A stretch of 64,000 bases of DNA from JAKALX01 sp964508715 (GCA_964508715.1 CAZDUX010000015.1:23146-87145), one strand, 5' to 3'. Positions 15,261 through 23,341 are shown, counted from the first letter of the stretch. Notes: a model not told the origin generated them from the sequence alone. Numbers and translations are program-made.

Positions 15261-17306
15261 TTAGGACACGAGCAGCCAGCCCTGCATCTCGAGGTGCAGC
15301 GCCGAGCAGAACTCCGTGCAGTAGAAGGCGAAGGTCCCCTTGACGTCAGCGGTGAACTCGACGTTGGTGACCTCACCTGCATCGAGGGAGCATTCGATGT
15401 TGTAGCGCGGAATGGCGAACCCGTGCGTGGCGTCGGGTGCGGTTTCCACGTTCGTGAGGTGGAGGAGGATCTTATCGCCGAGCTTCGCGCGGATGATGTC
15501 GGGCTTGAAGCTGGAGCGCTTCACGGACGCCCAGACCTCAACCATGTTGCCCTTGCGTTCGATCTTCTCCTTGCCGAGTTCGATGGCGTCGGGGTCCTTC
15601 TCCATCGTCAGCGGGTTGGTGCCGGGCGGATACACTTCCCAGCCCTTCAGCCGGTCGCGGCGGATGGCCTGGACGTAGTGGGGCTCGGCCATGCCGATAG
15701 GCGTGTCGGAGATGAGCTCCATCTTTTCGCCGGTCAGGTCGACGAGCTGGAAGTTCTGCGGCTTCAGCGTGCCGACGTTCGGGAAGCGGTCGATCGACCA
15801 CTTGTTGAGGGCGACCAGGTATTTGCCGGCCGGCTTCATGGTGTCGCCTTCCATGGTGCAGAGGTGGCCGATGTTGTAGTTGATGGCGAGCTTGTCAACG
15901 AGCTTGAAGGCCTTATCGCCACTGTGGTAAGGCTCACCGAGCGACCACTTGGCGACAGCGCTTTCGATGAAGAGGCTGGTATAGCCATAGCCCTTGTCGT
16001 CGTACTGGGTGTGGAGGGGGCCCGCGCCGAGTTCAACGCGGCCAGCGACAACCGAGTCGAACTTGAGGATGTTCACCCCGTACTGGTCCTGCTTCTCGAA
16101 GTCCTTGCCTTCGATCGCCTTGAGCACCTTCGCCATCGAATAGACGGTAACGTGCGGGTCGAGCTTTCCGGCAACCGTCATGTACGCGCCATTCGGGGCG
16201 ACGTCGACGCCGTGCGGGCTCCGGGGTTCGGGCGCGAGGTAGAGGACACCCTCGGCGGCGGCAACATCGAGCGGAATGACGCGCATGCTGTTGAGCTGCT
16301 TCGTCTTGCCTGCCTTGGCTACTTCCTCGGCCTTCTTCCAGTTGATGATGTGGAGCATGTCGTAGTCGTTCTTCGATGCGCCGATCTCGAGCGACTCCTT
16401 GCCTTCCATGTTCCCACCGGTGGCCATCTCGGAGTTATACGAGTTGATGAAGGCATAGCCTTCGCTCTCGCCCTTGCCGCAGTCGGCAAGGTCCTGGGTG
16501 TACGGCGGGAGCTCAATCTGGAAGCTTCGATCGAGGTCAAAGCGGCCATTCTTGGGATTGATGGCGAGGAACGTCGAGAATCCGCGGAAGACCTTGCTGA
16601 AGTTGTCGAGGGCCTTATCGATGTCACTGTCATCGACAAGGGTCGGCGTCATCGTCGAGATGTGGACGTATTCGCTGTTCGGAGTGACGAAACAGCCGCC
16701 GTGGGATGACTCGAGATTCGGGACGTCGAGGATCTGCTTGGTTTTGAAGTCGCGCAGGTCGACCATCGCGATGCGGCCGTTCGCCCGGTCGTTGATATAG
16801 GCGTAGCGCCCGTCGTACTCGCCGTTGGTCTCCGAGAGCGCGGGATGGTGGGTATCGGCCCACGTGAGCGGTCCGCGGGACGGAGAGGTCCGCTTGTTCT
16901 TGGCATCGGTACCGGCAAGGATGACAGGCTCGGAGGAGTCACTCCCGAAGCCATGACCCTGCCAGGCCTCGGGGGTGAAGACGCCGATCATCTTGAGGAT
17001 GCGCATGGACGGCACGCCCATAACGAGGAGCTGGCCGGAATGCCCGCCAGACGAGATGAGGTAGAAGTCGTCCATATCGCCGCGGCCGGGCGGGACGAAC
17101 GACTGCACTGCACGGGTGACGTCCTCGGCAGCAAGCTTGCGGGCGTTGATAACCTCCTGAGCCTTACCGCCCAGGTTGGTGGTGCCGCCGCCACCGCCGC
17201 CGCCACCGTCACCTTCGTTCAATGCCTTCCCGGCAACACCACCGACCACCAGGCCGGCAGTGCCAACCGCGGCCCCTTCGAGCAATCGCCGACGTGTTAG
17301 TGCCAA
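15261..17306 (-). CDS. nosZ: Nitrous oxide reductase NosZ (Tat-exported)
   Basis: This 681-residue periplasmic multicopper enzyme reduces N2O to N2. The N-terminus LTRRRLLEGAAVGTAG is a Tat signal. The seven Cu-Z histidines are visible: H153/H154 (DTHHPALS), H202, H365 (SPHGVD), H432 (GPLHTQYD), H481 (NIGHL) and H543 (EPHYVQ). The C-terminal cupredoxin domain holds the Cu-A set: H628, C663, C667, H671 and M674 (CTEFCSALHLEM). The block HHPALSET resembles clade II sequences, while a Tat signal is more usual in clade I. The start is TTG at 17306 with AGGAGAGAG upstream. An eight-Gly linker follows the signal. Confidence 0.96.
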   Translation of the reverse strand: MALTRRRLLEGAAVGTAGLVVGGVAGKALNEGDGGGGGGGGTTNLGGKAQEVINARKLAAEDVTRAVQSFVPPGRGDMDDFYLISSGGHSGQLLVMGVPSMRILKMIGVFTPEAWQGHGFGSDSSEPVILAGTDAKNKRTSPSRGPLTWADTHHPALSETNGEYDGRYAYINDRANGRIAMVDLRDFKTKQILDVPNLESSHGGCFVTPNSEYVHISTMTPTLVDDSDIDKALDNFSKVFRGFSTFLAINPKNGRFDLDRSFQIELPPYTQDLADCGKGESEGYAFINSYNSEMATGGNMEGKESLEIGASKNDYDMLHIINWKKAEEVAKAGKTKQLNSMRVIPLDVAAAEGVLYLAPEPRSPHGVDVAPNGAYMTVAGKLDPHVTVYSMAKVLKAIEGKDFEKQDQYGVNILKFDSVVAGRVELGAGPLHTQYDDKGYGYTSLFIESAVAKWSLGEPYHSGDKAFKLVDKLAINYNIGHLCTMEGDTMKPAGKYLVALNKWSIDRFPNVGTLKPQNFQLVDLTGEKMELISDTPIGMAEPHYVQAIRRDRLKGWEVYPPGTNPLTMEKDPDAIELGKEKIERKGNMVEVWASVKRSSFKPDIIRAKLGDKILLHLTNVETAPDATHGFAIPRYNIECSLDAGEVTNVEFTADVKGTFAFYCTEFCSALHLEMQGWLLVS

Positions 17307-17327
17307 AATCTCTCTCCTGGTTCTCCT

Positions 17328-17345
17328 CCAGGACGAACGTCCTGG
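17328..17345. promoter_or_regulatory. 18-bp palindrome before nosZ
   Basis: CCAGGACG-AA-CGTCCTGG is perfectly symmetric with 8-bp arms. It lies 22 bases before the nosZ start codon in the 74-base gap after the first cupredoxin gene. It could be an operator or an mRNA hairpin that sets the relative expression of the two genes. Confidence 0.4.
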
Positions 17346-17380
17346 GATTTACATACGTAGTCCGCGATGAATAACACAGG

Positions 17381-17839
17381 CTAGTTAACGGTGATAGTCC
17401 CTACCATGTCAGGTACGTGGTAGTCACACTGGAACTTGTAGGTACCCTTCTTTTTGAAAGTTACTTCGAAGTCGCTCTCTTTGCCGGGGAGTACCATCGT
17501 ATCGCTGGAATAATCCTTACCTTCTCCATCCTTGGATAGGATTACCATGTTGTGGATCGCGGCGCCGACATTCTTGGTTTCGAACTTGATCTTGGTCCCG
17601 GCTGGAACGGTAATGTCCTTGGGGTCAAAGAAGTTGTCTTTATAGAGCACCTGCACCTTCTGTTCCTTATCAGTGCTGGGTACAGTTGCGGCAGTACCAC
17701 TTCCACCGGGGGTCTTGGCCTCGATGGTCTTGGTGGGCTTGGCGCCGTCGTCATCGCCGCCACAGGCAGTTCCGAGCATGACCGCGGCGACGACTCCCGC
17801 GGCGAGCGCAAGCGTGCGAACTGAACGGAATCGAATCAC
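17381..17839 (-). CDS. Cupredoxin lipoprotein 1 (nos operon)
   Basis: This 152-residue protein has a lipobox LGTAC (Cys26) after a signal peptide, an acidic/Ser-Thr linker, and a plastocyanin/azurin-like domain with type 1 copper ligands H96 (AAIHNM), C138, H141 and M145 (FQCDYHVPDM). It is a membrane-anchored blue copper protein outside the cytoplasm. Sitting directly before nosZ it is a good candidate electron donor to NosZ. It is a paralogue of the gene at 18146. The start is GTG at 17839 with a GAGGGAGAA site. Confidence 0.88.
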   Translation of the reverse strand: MIRFRSVRTLALAAGVVAAVMLGTACGGDDDGAKPTKTIEAKTPGGSGTAATVPSTDKEQKVQVLYKDNFFDPKDITVPAGTKIKFETKNVGAAIHNMVILSKDGEGKDYSSDTMVLPGKESDFEVTFKKKGTYKFQCDYHVPDMVGTITVN

Positions 17840-17926
17840 TCTCTTGTTCTCCCTCTTGTATGCCGCGGGTCCCTTCCGCGCGGCTTTTCGATGCGCTTAC
17901 CTTCCGGGTGGTAGGCCCGGCAGGCA

Positions 17927-17942
17927 TGTGATTACAGTCACA
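17927..17942 (-). promoter_or_regulatory. CRP/FNR-type binding site upstream of cupredoxin 1
   Basis: TGTGA-TTACAG-TCACA is a perfect CRP/FNR-superfamily inverted repeat. Its near edge is 88 bases before the GTG start at 17839. An equivalent site precedes the second cupredoxin gene at almost the same distance, so it is unlikely to be chance. Confidence 0.65.
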
Positions 17943-18090
17943 ATCTTTCGCACCGGAGGCTCTCGGGGAACGTACGAACGGCCCCTTTTCAGGAATTAGG
18001 GACGTTCGGCCAGCGCTCACTTACCCGATCGGCCAACCCCGGCGAGCGAACGTTGCGATTCATAACCCCGGCATGCGCCGGACACAGCAC

Positions 18091-18122
18091 GGCTGCGGGA
18101 CGAGGGAACCTCGCCCGCAGCC
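18091..18122 (-). terminator. Strong hairpin after cupredoxin 2
   Basis: GGCTGCGGG-A-CGAGG, a three-base loop, then CCTCG-CCCGCAGCC gives a 14-bp stem with one bulged A, beginning 24 bases past the stop of the cupredoxin gene at 18146. There is no U-run, so it may be a factor-aided terminator or an mRNA-stabilising element rather than a classic intrinsic terminator. The rest of the 306-base gap 17840-18145 holds only the CRP/FNR-type site and promoter sequence for cupredoxin 1. Confidence 0.55.
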
Positions 18123-18145
18123 ATTGCTCGACTCGCGTGGGGAAT

Positions 18146-18622
18146 TCAGCTAACGGTGATGGTGCCGACCATATCGGGCACGTGGAAGTCGCACTGGAAC
18201 TTATACGTGCCCTTCTTGGTGAACTTCGCCTGGAAGGTGCTGCTCTTGCCAGGGTTGATCATGGTGTCGCTATTGAAGTCCTTGCCCTCGCCGGCCTGGC
18301 TAAGGATGTGGACGTTGTGCACTGCCGCACCAACGTTCTTGGCCTCGAAGGTGACCGACTGGCCGGCGCTGACCTTGATGTCCTTTTCAGCGAAGACGTT
18401 GTCTTTCATCTCGATGACGATGGTCGCACCGCCGCCACTGGCGGAGGCGCCGCCGCCGCTGCTCGAGGCCGCCCCATCGGCTCCCGGAACCTTGACGCTA
18501 TTGGGGTTAACGGTTGCCGGGGCCTTGGGCGTGCTATCTCCTCCGCATGCGGCAGCAAGGCCCAGCACCCCTGCCGCCATGACCATGAGGCCAAGCACGC
18601 GAAGCGAACGGAAACGAATCAC
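18146..18622 (-). CDS. Cupredoxin lipoprotein 2 (nos operon region)
   Basis: This 158-residue lipoprotein has a lipobox LAAAC (Cys26), a Gly/Ser/Ala-rich linker, and a cupredoxin domain with type 1 Cu ligands H102, C144, H147 and M151 (FQCDFHVPDM). It shares the IRFRS start, the domain core and the ending VGTITV(S/N) with cupredoxin 1, so the two arose by duplication. GTG at 18622 follows GGGAGGG. The hairpin at 18091 suggests it is transcribed on its own. Likely role: electron transfer to NosZ or an alternative donor under another condition. Confidence 0.88.
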   Translation of the reverse strand: MIRFRSLRVLGLMVMAAGVLGLAAACGGDSTPKAPATVNPNSVKVPGADGAASSSGGGASASGGGATIVIEMKDNVFAEKDIKVSAGQSVTFEAKNVGAAVHNVHILSQAGEGKDFNSDTMINPGKSSTFQAKFTKKGTYKFQCDFHVPDMVGTITVS

Positions 18623-18707
18623 TGAAAACCCTCCCTGAGTGCCGCAGGGGCTCCCTTCCCCTTTTCGCGGCCATGGTCTCACGGTCTCGTAATTGGGTGA
18701 ACCGAAA

Positions 18708-18723
18708 TGTGATTTACATCACA
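18708..18723 (-). promoter_or_regulatory. CRP/FNR-type binding site upstream of cupredoxin 2
   Basis: TGTGA-TTTACA-TCACA is a perfect inverted repeat ending 86 bases before the GTG at 18622. With the site at 17927 it shares the flanks A(A/C)ATGTGATT and TCACAA. It is the probable activator site for an oxygen-, NO- or redox-responsive CRP/FNR protein that is not encoded in this window. Confidence 0.65.
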
Positions 18724-18810
18724 AAGTCAGTCGTTTACTTCAAACAAAGTATTCAGAGAGCAGCATTGTTTAGCGACGGTGCCGTAGCAGGGGATTCCCC
18801 GGGGGTTATA

Positions 18811-19815
18811 TCAGCCGGGCAGGTTCTCGGCGCGAGCAACCGGGAAGTAGCGCCAGTGGTGGGCGCCGGTGATCTCGTAGATCGCGGTGCCCTGGCGGCC
18901 ATCGTCAGTCCGGACGTGCATCTCACTTAGCCCGCCACCCACTGCACCGTAGCGCGCGGCCCAACGCCCCTCCGCGTCGATACCGATACGCTTGCCACCT
19001 TCGAGCATGATATCGACGTGCCCGCCGAGCCCCATCACGGTTTCGCCATCCCTGTCATAGCTCACCGGCTGGCCATCGGCGGCGAGCCACTGGAGTTCGT
19101 GTTCGAAGCGGATGACGGGGATCGGGTCGCTCCCGTCGGCGGGCGCAAAGCAGCCATCGGTGTAAACACGAGCGCCGTTTGCGTACTCCCAGTTCCAGAC
19201 ACTGATCATCCCGTCGGGGAGCTGAATTGCGAGCCACATCCACATGGGGCAGCGGCGATGGTCGCGGATTCCCCAGGAGTGGTCACGCTGGCCCCACCAG
19301 TGATCGACCTGGCGCGTTTCTCCGTTGACGGTGTAGGAGCCGTCGAACCAGCCGGACTGGATCATGTGGCTCTGGTCCCAAATGGTTTCGTGGCCTGCCT
19401 TCATCGTGCCACGGCGAAGGGCGTGAGCGGCTGTCCGGGCCGAGAACGTAAGGTCCAGGCCCAGGGGAGACTCCTTCGGGTCAACAAACAGGCGGATAGT
19501 CTTCAACGGCTCAGCAATATCGATGCGCACGGGTCCGACAGCCATGGTGTGGGGGTCACCATCGTAATCACGTGCGTGCCGCATGAAGACGGGCTGACCA
19601 TCGATGCGGTTGAGTTGAAGTGAGTCCATCTCCTCGCGTTTCGGGAAGTGGGCGAGGGTGAGGCAGAGGACATCCTTCGGGGTTTCGGGGTGGTGTGTGA
19701 TGAAGAAGAGGCTCTCGCGCCAGTGTTCGTGAAACGTGACGACATTGGGGAGCGGCTCTGGGATCTGGTGGTAGAAGAACTCGTCGGCGGGCGTGAGCCG
19801 AGGCATGACATCCAT
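18811..19815 (-). CDS. CrtC/AttH-like beta-barrel protein
   Basis: This 334-residue soluble protein has no signal peptide. The central block QVDHWWGQRDHSWGIRDH, preceded by HMIQSGWFDGSYTVNG and followed by WMWLAIQLPDGMISVW, matches the double lipocalin-like fold of the CrtC/AttH (hydroxyneurosporene synthase-like) superfamily. CrtC itself hydrates carotenoids, but many members act on unrelated or unknown substrates. It is transcribed towards the nos cluster but is separated from it by the CRP/FNR-type site, so it is probably a separate unit. Confidence 0.6.
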   Translation of the reverse strand: MDVMPRLTPADEFFYHQIPEPLPNVVTFHEHWRESLFFITHHPETPKDVLCLTLAHFPKREEMDSLQLNRIDGQPVFMRHARDYDGDPHTMAVGPVRIDIAEPLKTIRLFVDPKESPLGLDLTFSARTAAHALRRGTMKAGHETIWDQSHMIQSGWFDGSYTVNGETRQVDHWWGQRDHSWGIRDHRRCPMWMWLAIQLPDGMISVWNWEYANGARVYTDGCFAPADGSDPIPVIRFEHELQWLAADGQPVSYDRDGETVMGLGGHVDIMLEGGKRIGIDAEGRWAARYGAVGGGLSEMHVRTDDGRQGTAIYEITGAHHWRYFPVARAENLPG

Positions 19816-19909
19816 CCTTTGAAGCGAAATTGCAAAGCCCCCGCGGCAGCGCCGGTGTCCGCGGCCAGCATACGTGCAGAGGCGGCTTCAGGGCAGGCTC
19901 GGAAGGGCG

Positions 19910-20971
19910 TTAGCGCTCGGGCTGGGGGAAGAGGCCGACGAGGTTCTCTTCCTCGGTGGGCAGGCTACGCTTGATGACGTCGATGTGGTCGAGAGCGATA
20001 CCGGCGCCGATCGCCACGCACTCGAGCGGGTTATCGGCAACATAGCAAGGGACGCCCGTCTCCTGGGTAAGAAGTTCGTCCATATGGCGCAGGAGGGCGC
20101 CGCCGCCCGTGAGGACGATGCCACGGTCGATCACGTCGGATGCGAGCTCGGGGGGCGTTTTCTCGAGAACGGCGCGGACGGACTGGACGATGGTGCCGAG
20201 GCAATCCTGGATCGACTGGGCGATCTCGATGCTGTTGAGGGTGATCGTCTTGGGGAGGCCGCTCAGCTGGTCACGGCCGCGCACCTGGGTGCTCAGGCCT
20301 TCATCGACGGGGAGGGCGCTGCCAATCGCCATCTTGATCTCTTCGGCCGTTTTCTCACCGATGATGAGATTGTGACGGCGGCGGACGTAGGCCATGACGG
20401 CCTCGTCGATGCGGTCGCCGGCCATGCGGACGGATTCGCTGACGACGATGCCATACAGGGAGATAACGGCCGCCTCCGTGCGGCCACCGCCGATATTGAC
20501 GACCATGTTGCCGCGTGCCGTACCAATGGGGATTCGGGCGCCAATAGCGGCTGCGAGAGGCTCGGGGATGAGGTGGGCAGGCTTTCGGCCCCCGGCCTGC
20601 TCGGCTGCATCGCGCACCGCACGCTGCTCGACGCTCGTGACTCCGGCGGGGACGGTGACCATCACCTCGGGCCGGATGAGGTTGAAGCGCCCGGTGATAA
20701 TGCCGATGAAGTAGCGGAGCATCGCCTCCGTGGTCAGGTAATCGGCAATGACACCATCGCGCATCGGGCGGATGACCTGGATGGACCCGGGCGTGCGGCC
20801 CTGCATGGCACGGGCCTCTTCGCCGACAGCGACGATAGCGTTGTCGCGGTTGTGACGGGCGACGACCGAGGGCTCATTGACGACGATGCCCTGGCCCCTG
20901 ACATACACCAGGATGTTCGCGGTGCCGAGATCGATACCGGCCTTCTTGGGTGAGAGGAACTCGAGTGCCAT
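19910..20971 (-). CDS. mreB: Rod-shape-determining actin-like protein MreB
   Basis: This 353-residue bacterial actin has nucleotide-binding motifs GIDLGTANILVY (phosphate 1), VNIGGGRTEAAVI (phosphate 2) and GIVLTGGGALLRHMDELL (adenosine). It forms membrane-bound filaments that guide lateral wall synthesis. Its start overlaps the murA stop by one base, tying filament and peptidoglycan precursor synthesis together. mreC and mreD do not follow, which is unusual for a main mreB and could mean that it is an Mbl-like paralogue. Confidence 0.93.
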   Translation of the reverse strand: MALEFLSPKKAGIDLGTANILVYVRGQGIVVNEPSVVARHNRDNAIVAVGEEARAMQGRTPGSIQVIRPMRDGVIADYLTTEAMLRYFIGIITGRFNLIRPEVMVTVPAGVTSVEQRAVRDAAEQAGGRKPAHLIPEPLAAAIGARIPIGTARGNMVVNIGGGRTEAAVISLYGIVVSESVRMAGDRIDEAVMAYVRRRHNLIIGEKTAEEIKMAIGSALPVDEGLSTQVRGRDQLSGLPKTITLNSIEIAQSIQDCLGTIVQSVRAVLEKTPPELASDVIDRGIVLTGGGALLRHMDELLTQETGVPCYVADNPLECVAIGAGIALDHIDVIKRSLPTEEENLVGLFPQPER

Positions 20972-22251
20972 CAGAGACGCTCAACTTCCGCTCCGAGGGC
21001 ACGGAGCTTCTCATCGAGGCATTCGTAGCCCCGGTCGAGGTGGCCGATTTCGTCGATGACGGTGGTGCCCTGGGCGACGAGCGCAGCCAGGAGCACGGCT
21101 GCGCCAGCACGAACATCGAGCGCGCGCACAGTGGTGCCATGAAGCTCGGTGGGGCCGCTGACGATGGCGGATGACCCAGTACTCACGATCTCGGCACCCA
21201 TCTTCCGGAGTTCACCGACGTAGAGCATGCGGTTGTCAAACACGCGCTCGTGGATGATTGACACACCATTCGCCTGGGTGAGAAGTGCGGCCATCGGTGC
21301 GTGGAGGTCGGTCGCGAGGCCGGGATAGGGGAGCGCCTGGAAGCTCACGGCACGGAGTTCGCCAGTGCGGGCGATGTGGAGGCGGCCCTCATCCTGATCG
21401 ATGGTGGCGCCAGCGGCCCGGAGCTTGGCAAGCAGTGCATCCATCACGGGAACAGGAGCATCTTCAATAGAAACCTCGCCACCACACATCGCAGCTGCAA
21501 TCGCATAGGTGCCAGCCTCGATGCGATCGGACATGACGCGAGCGGTGGCGCCACGGAGCGAGGTCACACCGTCGACCTCGAGCATCTGGGTGCCGATCCC
21601 CCCGATCTTCGCGCCCATCGCATTGAGGAGGTGGCAGAGCTCCTGGACTTCGGGCTCGGTGGCAGCATTGACGATTGTCGAATGGCCCCGCGCGAGGACA
21701 GCGGCCATCATCACGTTCTGTGTCCCCGAGACGGATGGATAATCCATGAAGACACGTGCTCCACGGAGGCTTCCCGGCCCTCCAGGGGCGCGGGCAACGA
21801 AGCGTTCACCCTCGCGGCTGACACGAGCCCCCATCGCCTCAAAGCCGGAAAGGTGGACATCGATCGGGCGCTGCCCGATGACATCGCCGCCCGGAGGAGC
21901 GGATGCCGCGAACCCGTGGCGGGCGAGAAGCGGCCCCATCACCTGGAACGAAGCACGGTTCTCGGTGATGAGCTCGGTTGGTGCTTCGTAGGTGCCAACC
22001 CGCGCGGCATTTATGTCGAGATGGCCATGTCCGGGCCGGCCGACGGAGGCGCCGAGACTGGCGAGCAGTTCACCGAGCGAATCGACGTCAGTGATATCAG
22101 GGACGTTCGTGAGGTGAACATCCTCATCGGTGAGCAGGGCAGAGCACATCATGGCGAGCGCAGCGTTCTTTGCGCCCGAGACGCGCACGGTCCCGCGCAA
22201 CTCGGTGCTGCCCTGGACAACGTACCTGGGGCCTCGCGCGCGACTGCTCAT
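20971..22251 (-). CDS. murA: UDP-GlcNAc enolpyruvyltransferase MurA (Cys to Asp active site)
   Basis: This 426-residue enzyme performs the first committed step of peptidoglycan synthesis, moving enolpyruvate from PEP to UDP-GlcNAc. Family blocks: VSGAKNAALAMM (Lys22/Asn23 equivalents), NRASFQVMGPLLAR and YPGLATDLHAPM. The catalytic loop reads PPGGDVIGQRP, so the residue matching E. coli Cys115 is Asp123 (GAT codon at 21885). Known Asp-type MurA enzymes (Mycobacterium, Chlamydia) are active and insensitive to fosfomycin. It sits downstream of the ATP synthase genes, as in several Gram-positive genomes. Confidence 0.95.
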   Translation of the reverse strand: MSSRARGPRYVVQGSTELRGTVRVSGAKNAALAMMCSALLTDEDVHLTNVPDITDVDSLGELLASLGASVGRPGHGHLDINAARVGTYEAPTELITENRASFQVMGPLLARHGFAASAPPGGDVIGQRPIDVHLSGFEAMGARVSREGERFVARAPGGPGSLRGARVFMDYPSVSGTQNVMMAAVLARGHSTIVNAATEPEVQELCHLLNAMGAKIGGIGTQMLEVDGVTSLRGATARVMSDRIEAGTYAIAAAMCGGEVSIEDAPVPVMDALLAKLRAAGATIDQDEGRLHIARTGELRAVSFQALPYPGLATDLHAPMAALLTQANGVSIIHERVFDNRMLYVGELRKMGAEIVSTGSSAIVSGPTELHGTTVRALDVRAGAAVLLAALVAQGTTVIDEIGHLDRGYECLDEKLRALGAEVERL

Positions 22252-22365
22252 GCTTTGGCCTCAGGATAGGGGTTCGACGCGAACCACGCACGGCACCCGG
22301 ACTTCGCCACAGCGGGAAGGCGGTGAAGCGAGCAAAAGGCCGGGACGGGCTGCCCCACGATTCGC

Positions 22366-22751
22366 TCACACTGTTGGCCAGATAAGCCACACTCCGCCGG
22401 CCAGCAAGGCGAGTTCCAGGATCAGCATGGCGGCGATCGCCAGCAGCAGGCGATTCCACCTCCAGTGTGTCTCAGACTGGTTTCGTCAATCGTAGTCCAC
22501 CCGTACGCGATCCCGAAGAGGGTGCGCCAGGTGACGACACCGTTCGGGAGTTCTGCGGTGGCGGCCGCCAAAGAAACCCTGGTTACCTGGAGACGAAGCG
22601 GAGGGACCGAGGACCAGTGGCGTGCCTCATCCTTCATTCGCCGAAGCGCAACGGGTGGAACTTCGGTGTCCTCATCCGCAAAGGCACGCAACGGGATCCC
22701 GAATGCCACGAAGAGAAGGGCCACGCCAGTCTCGGTCCGGCGATTGGTCAT
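22366..22751 (-). pseudogene. Small membrane protein gene with an apparent single-base frameshift
   Basis: From ATG at 22751 one frame reads TNRRTETGVALLFVAFGIPL and on to PNGVVTWRTLFGIAYGWTTIDET, then turns into non-protein-like sequence. Adding one base to the GG pair at 22479-22480 (CC in the coding strand) joins it to a second frame reading QSETHWRWNRLLLAIAAML and LELALLAGGVWLIW, a clean membrane helix that ends at TGA (22368-22366). The joined product would be about 128 residues with an N-terminal signal or helix and a C-terminal helix. Either the base was lost in sequencing or the gene is broken. A TACCCT hexamer six bases before the ATG fits the leaderless pattern. The family is unknown. 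Confidence 0.55.
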
Positions 22752-22827
22752 TGCCGAAGGGTACACAGTCGCTACCGGGTGCCGAGGGTAGCACTCGATA
22801 CCCCCGGCAAGGCATCGTTCATAAGTA

Positions 22828-22851
22828 ATGCCCCGCCAGGGGGCGGGGCAT
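22828..22851 (-). terminator. Hairpin at the end of the ATP synthase operon
   Basis: ATGCCCCGCC-AGGG-GGCGGGGCAT is a perfect 10-bp stem with a four-base loop, 33 bases beyond the atpC stop. The downstream side on the minus strand is AT-rich (TACTTATG) with no real U-run. It probably ends or protects the atp transcript. Confidence 0.6.
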
Positions 22852-22883
22852 CAGATGGAGTAAAGCGGGAGCGGCTTTCGCCC

Positions 22884-23336
22884 TCAGGGCCGGCCTGCCG
22901 GTCCAGGGGCGCCCGCGCTGCGACGGCGCCGCTGGGCGACGCGGATACGGAGCAGCGAACGCTGGAGCGCAGCGGCAGCACGCGCCTGGTCGATGTCACG
23001 GTCGGCCTGTTCGCGGTAACGCCGAAGGCGTTCCTCGGCACGGGCGCGAGCGGCTTCAGCGCGGGCGATATCTATCTCTTCGGCGGCCTCGGCCTGGTCG
23101 GCGAGGATGGTGATGCGGTCGTTCCGCACCTCCATGAACCCGCCGGTGAGCGAAAACGCGGAATCTTCGCCCGCCCGCCGGACGACGACCTCGCCCGGAT
23201 CGAGCGTTGTCATGAGCGCGGCATGATGCGGGAGGATGGCAAGCTGACCCTCGCTCCCGGGCGCAATGACCGCATCCACTCCCTGTTCGGTGCGGAGGAT
23301 ACGCTCAGGCGTAACGATTTCGACGGTCAGCGGCAT
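22884..23336 (-). CDS. atpC: ATP synthase epsilon subunit
   Basis: The 150-residue central-stalk subunit opens LTVEIVTPERILRTEQGVD with the beta-sandwich blocks GSEGQLAILPHHAALMTTL and TGGFMEVRNDRITILAD, followed by a two-helix C-terminal domain (IDIARAEAARARAEERL). The tail after residue 125 is very basic. It is five bases downstream of atpD and last in the operon. The helical domain can inhibit ATP hydrolysis. Confidence 0.95.
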   Translation of the reverse strand: MPLTVEIVTPERILRTEQGVDAVIAPGSEGQLAILPHHAALMTTLDPGEVVVRRAGEDSAFSLTGGFMEVRNDRITILADQAEAAEEIDIARAEAARARAEERLRRYREQADRDIDQARAAAALQRSLLRIRVAQRRRRSAGAPGPAGRP

Positions 23337-23341
23337 TTCGG

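Noticed and set aside
15072..16709. Long open frame (545 codons) antisense to nosZ on the plus strand
   Set aside because: NosZ on the minus strand has all copper ligands and is certain. GC-rich codon bias opens long mirror frames, and this one has no recognisable domain or ribosome site.
19874..20953. Open frame of 359 codons antisense to mreB
   Set aside because: The MreB nucleotide motifs are intact on the minus strand, and the mirror frame lacks any family signal.
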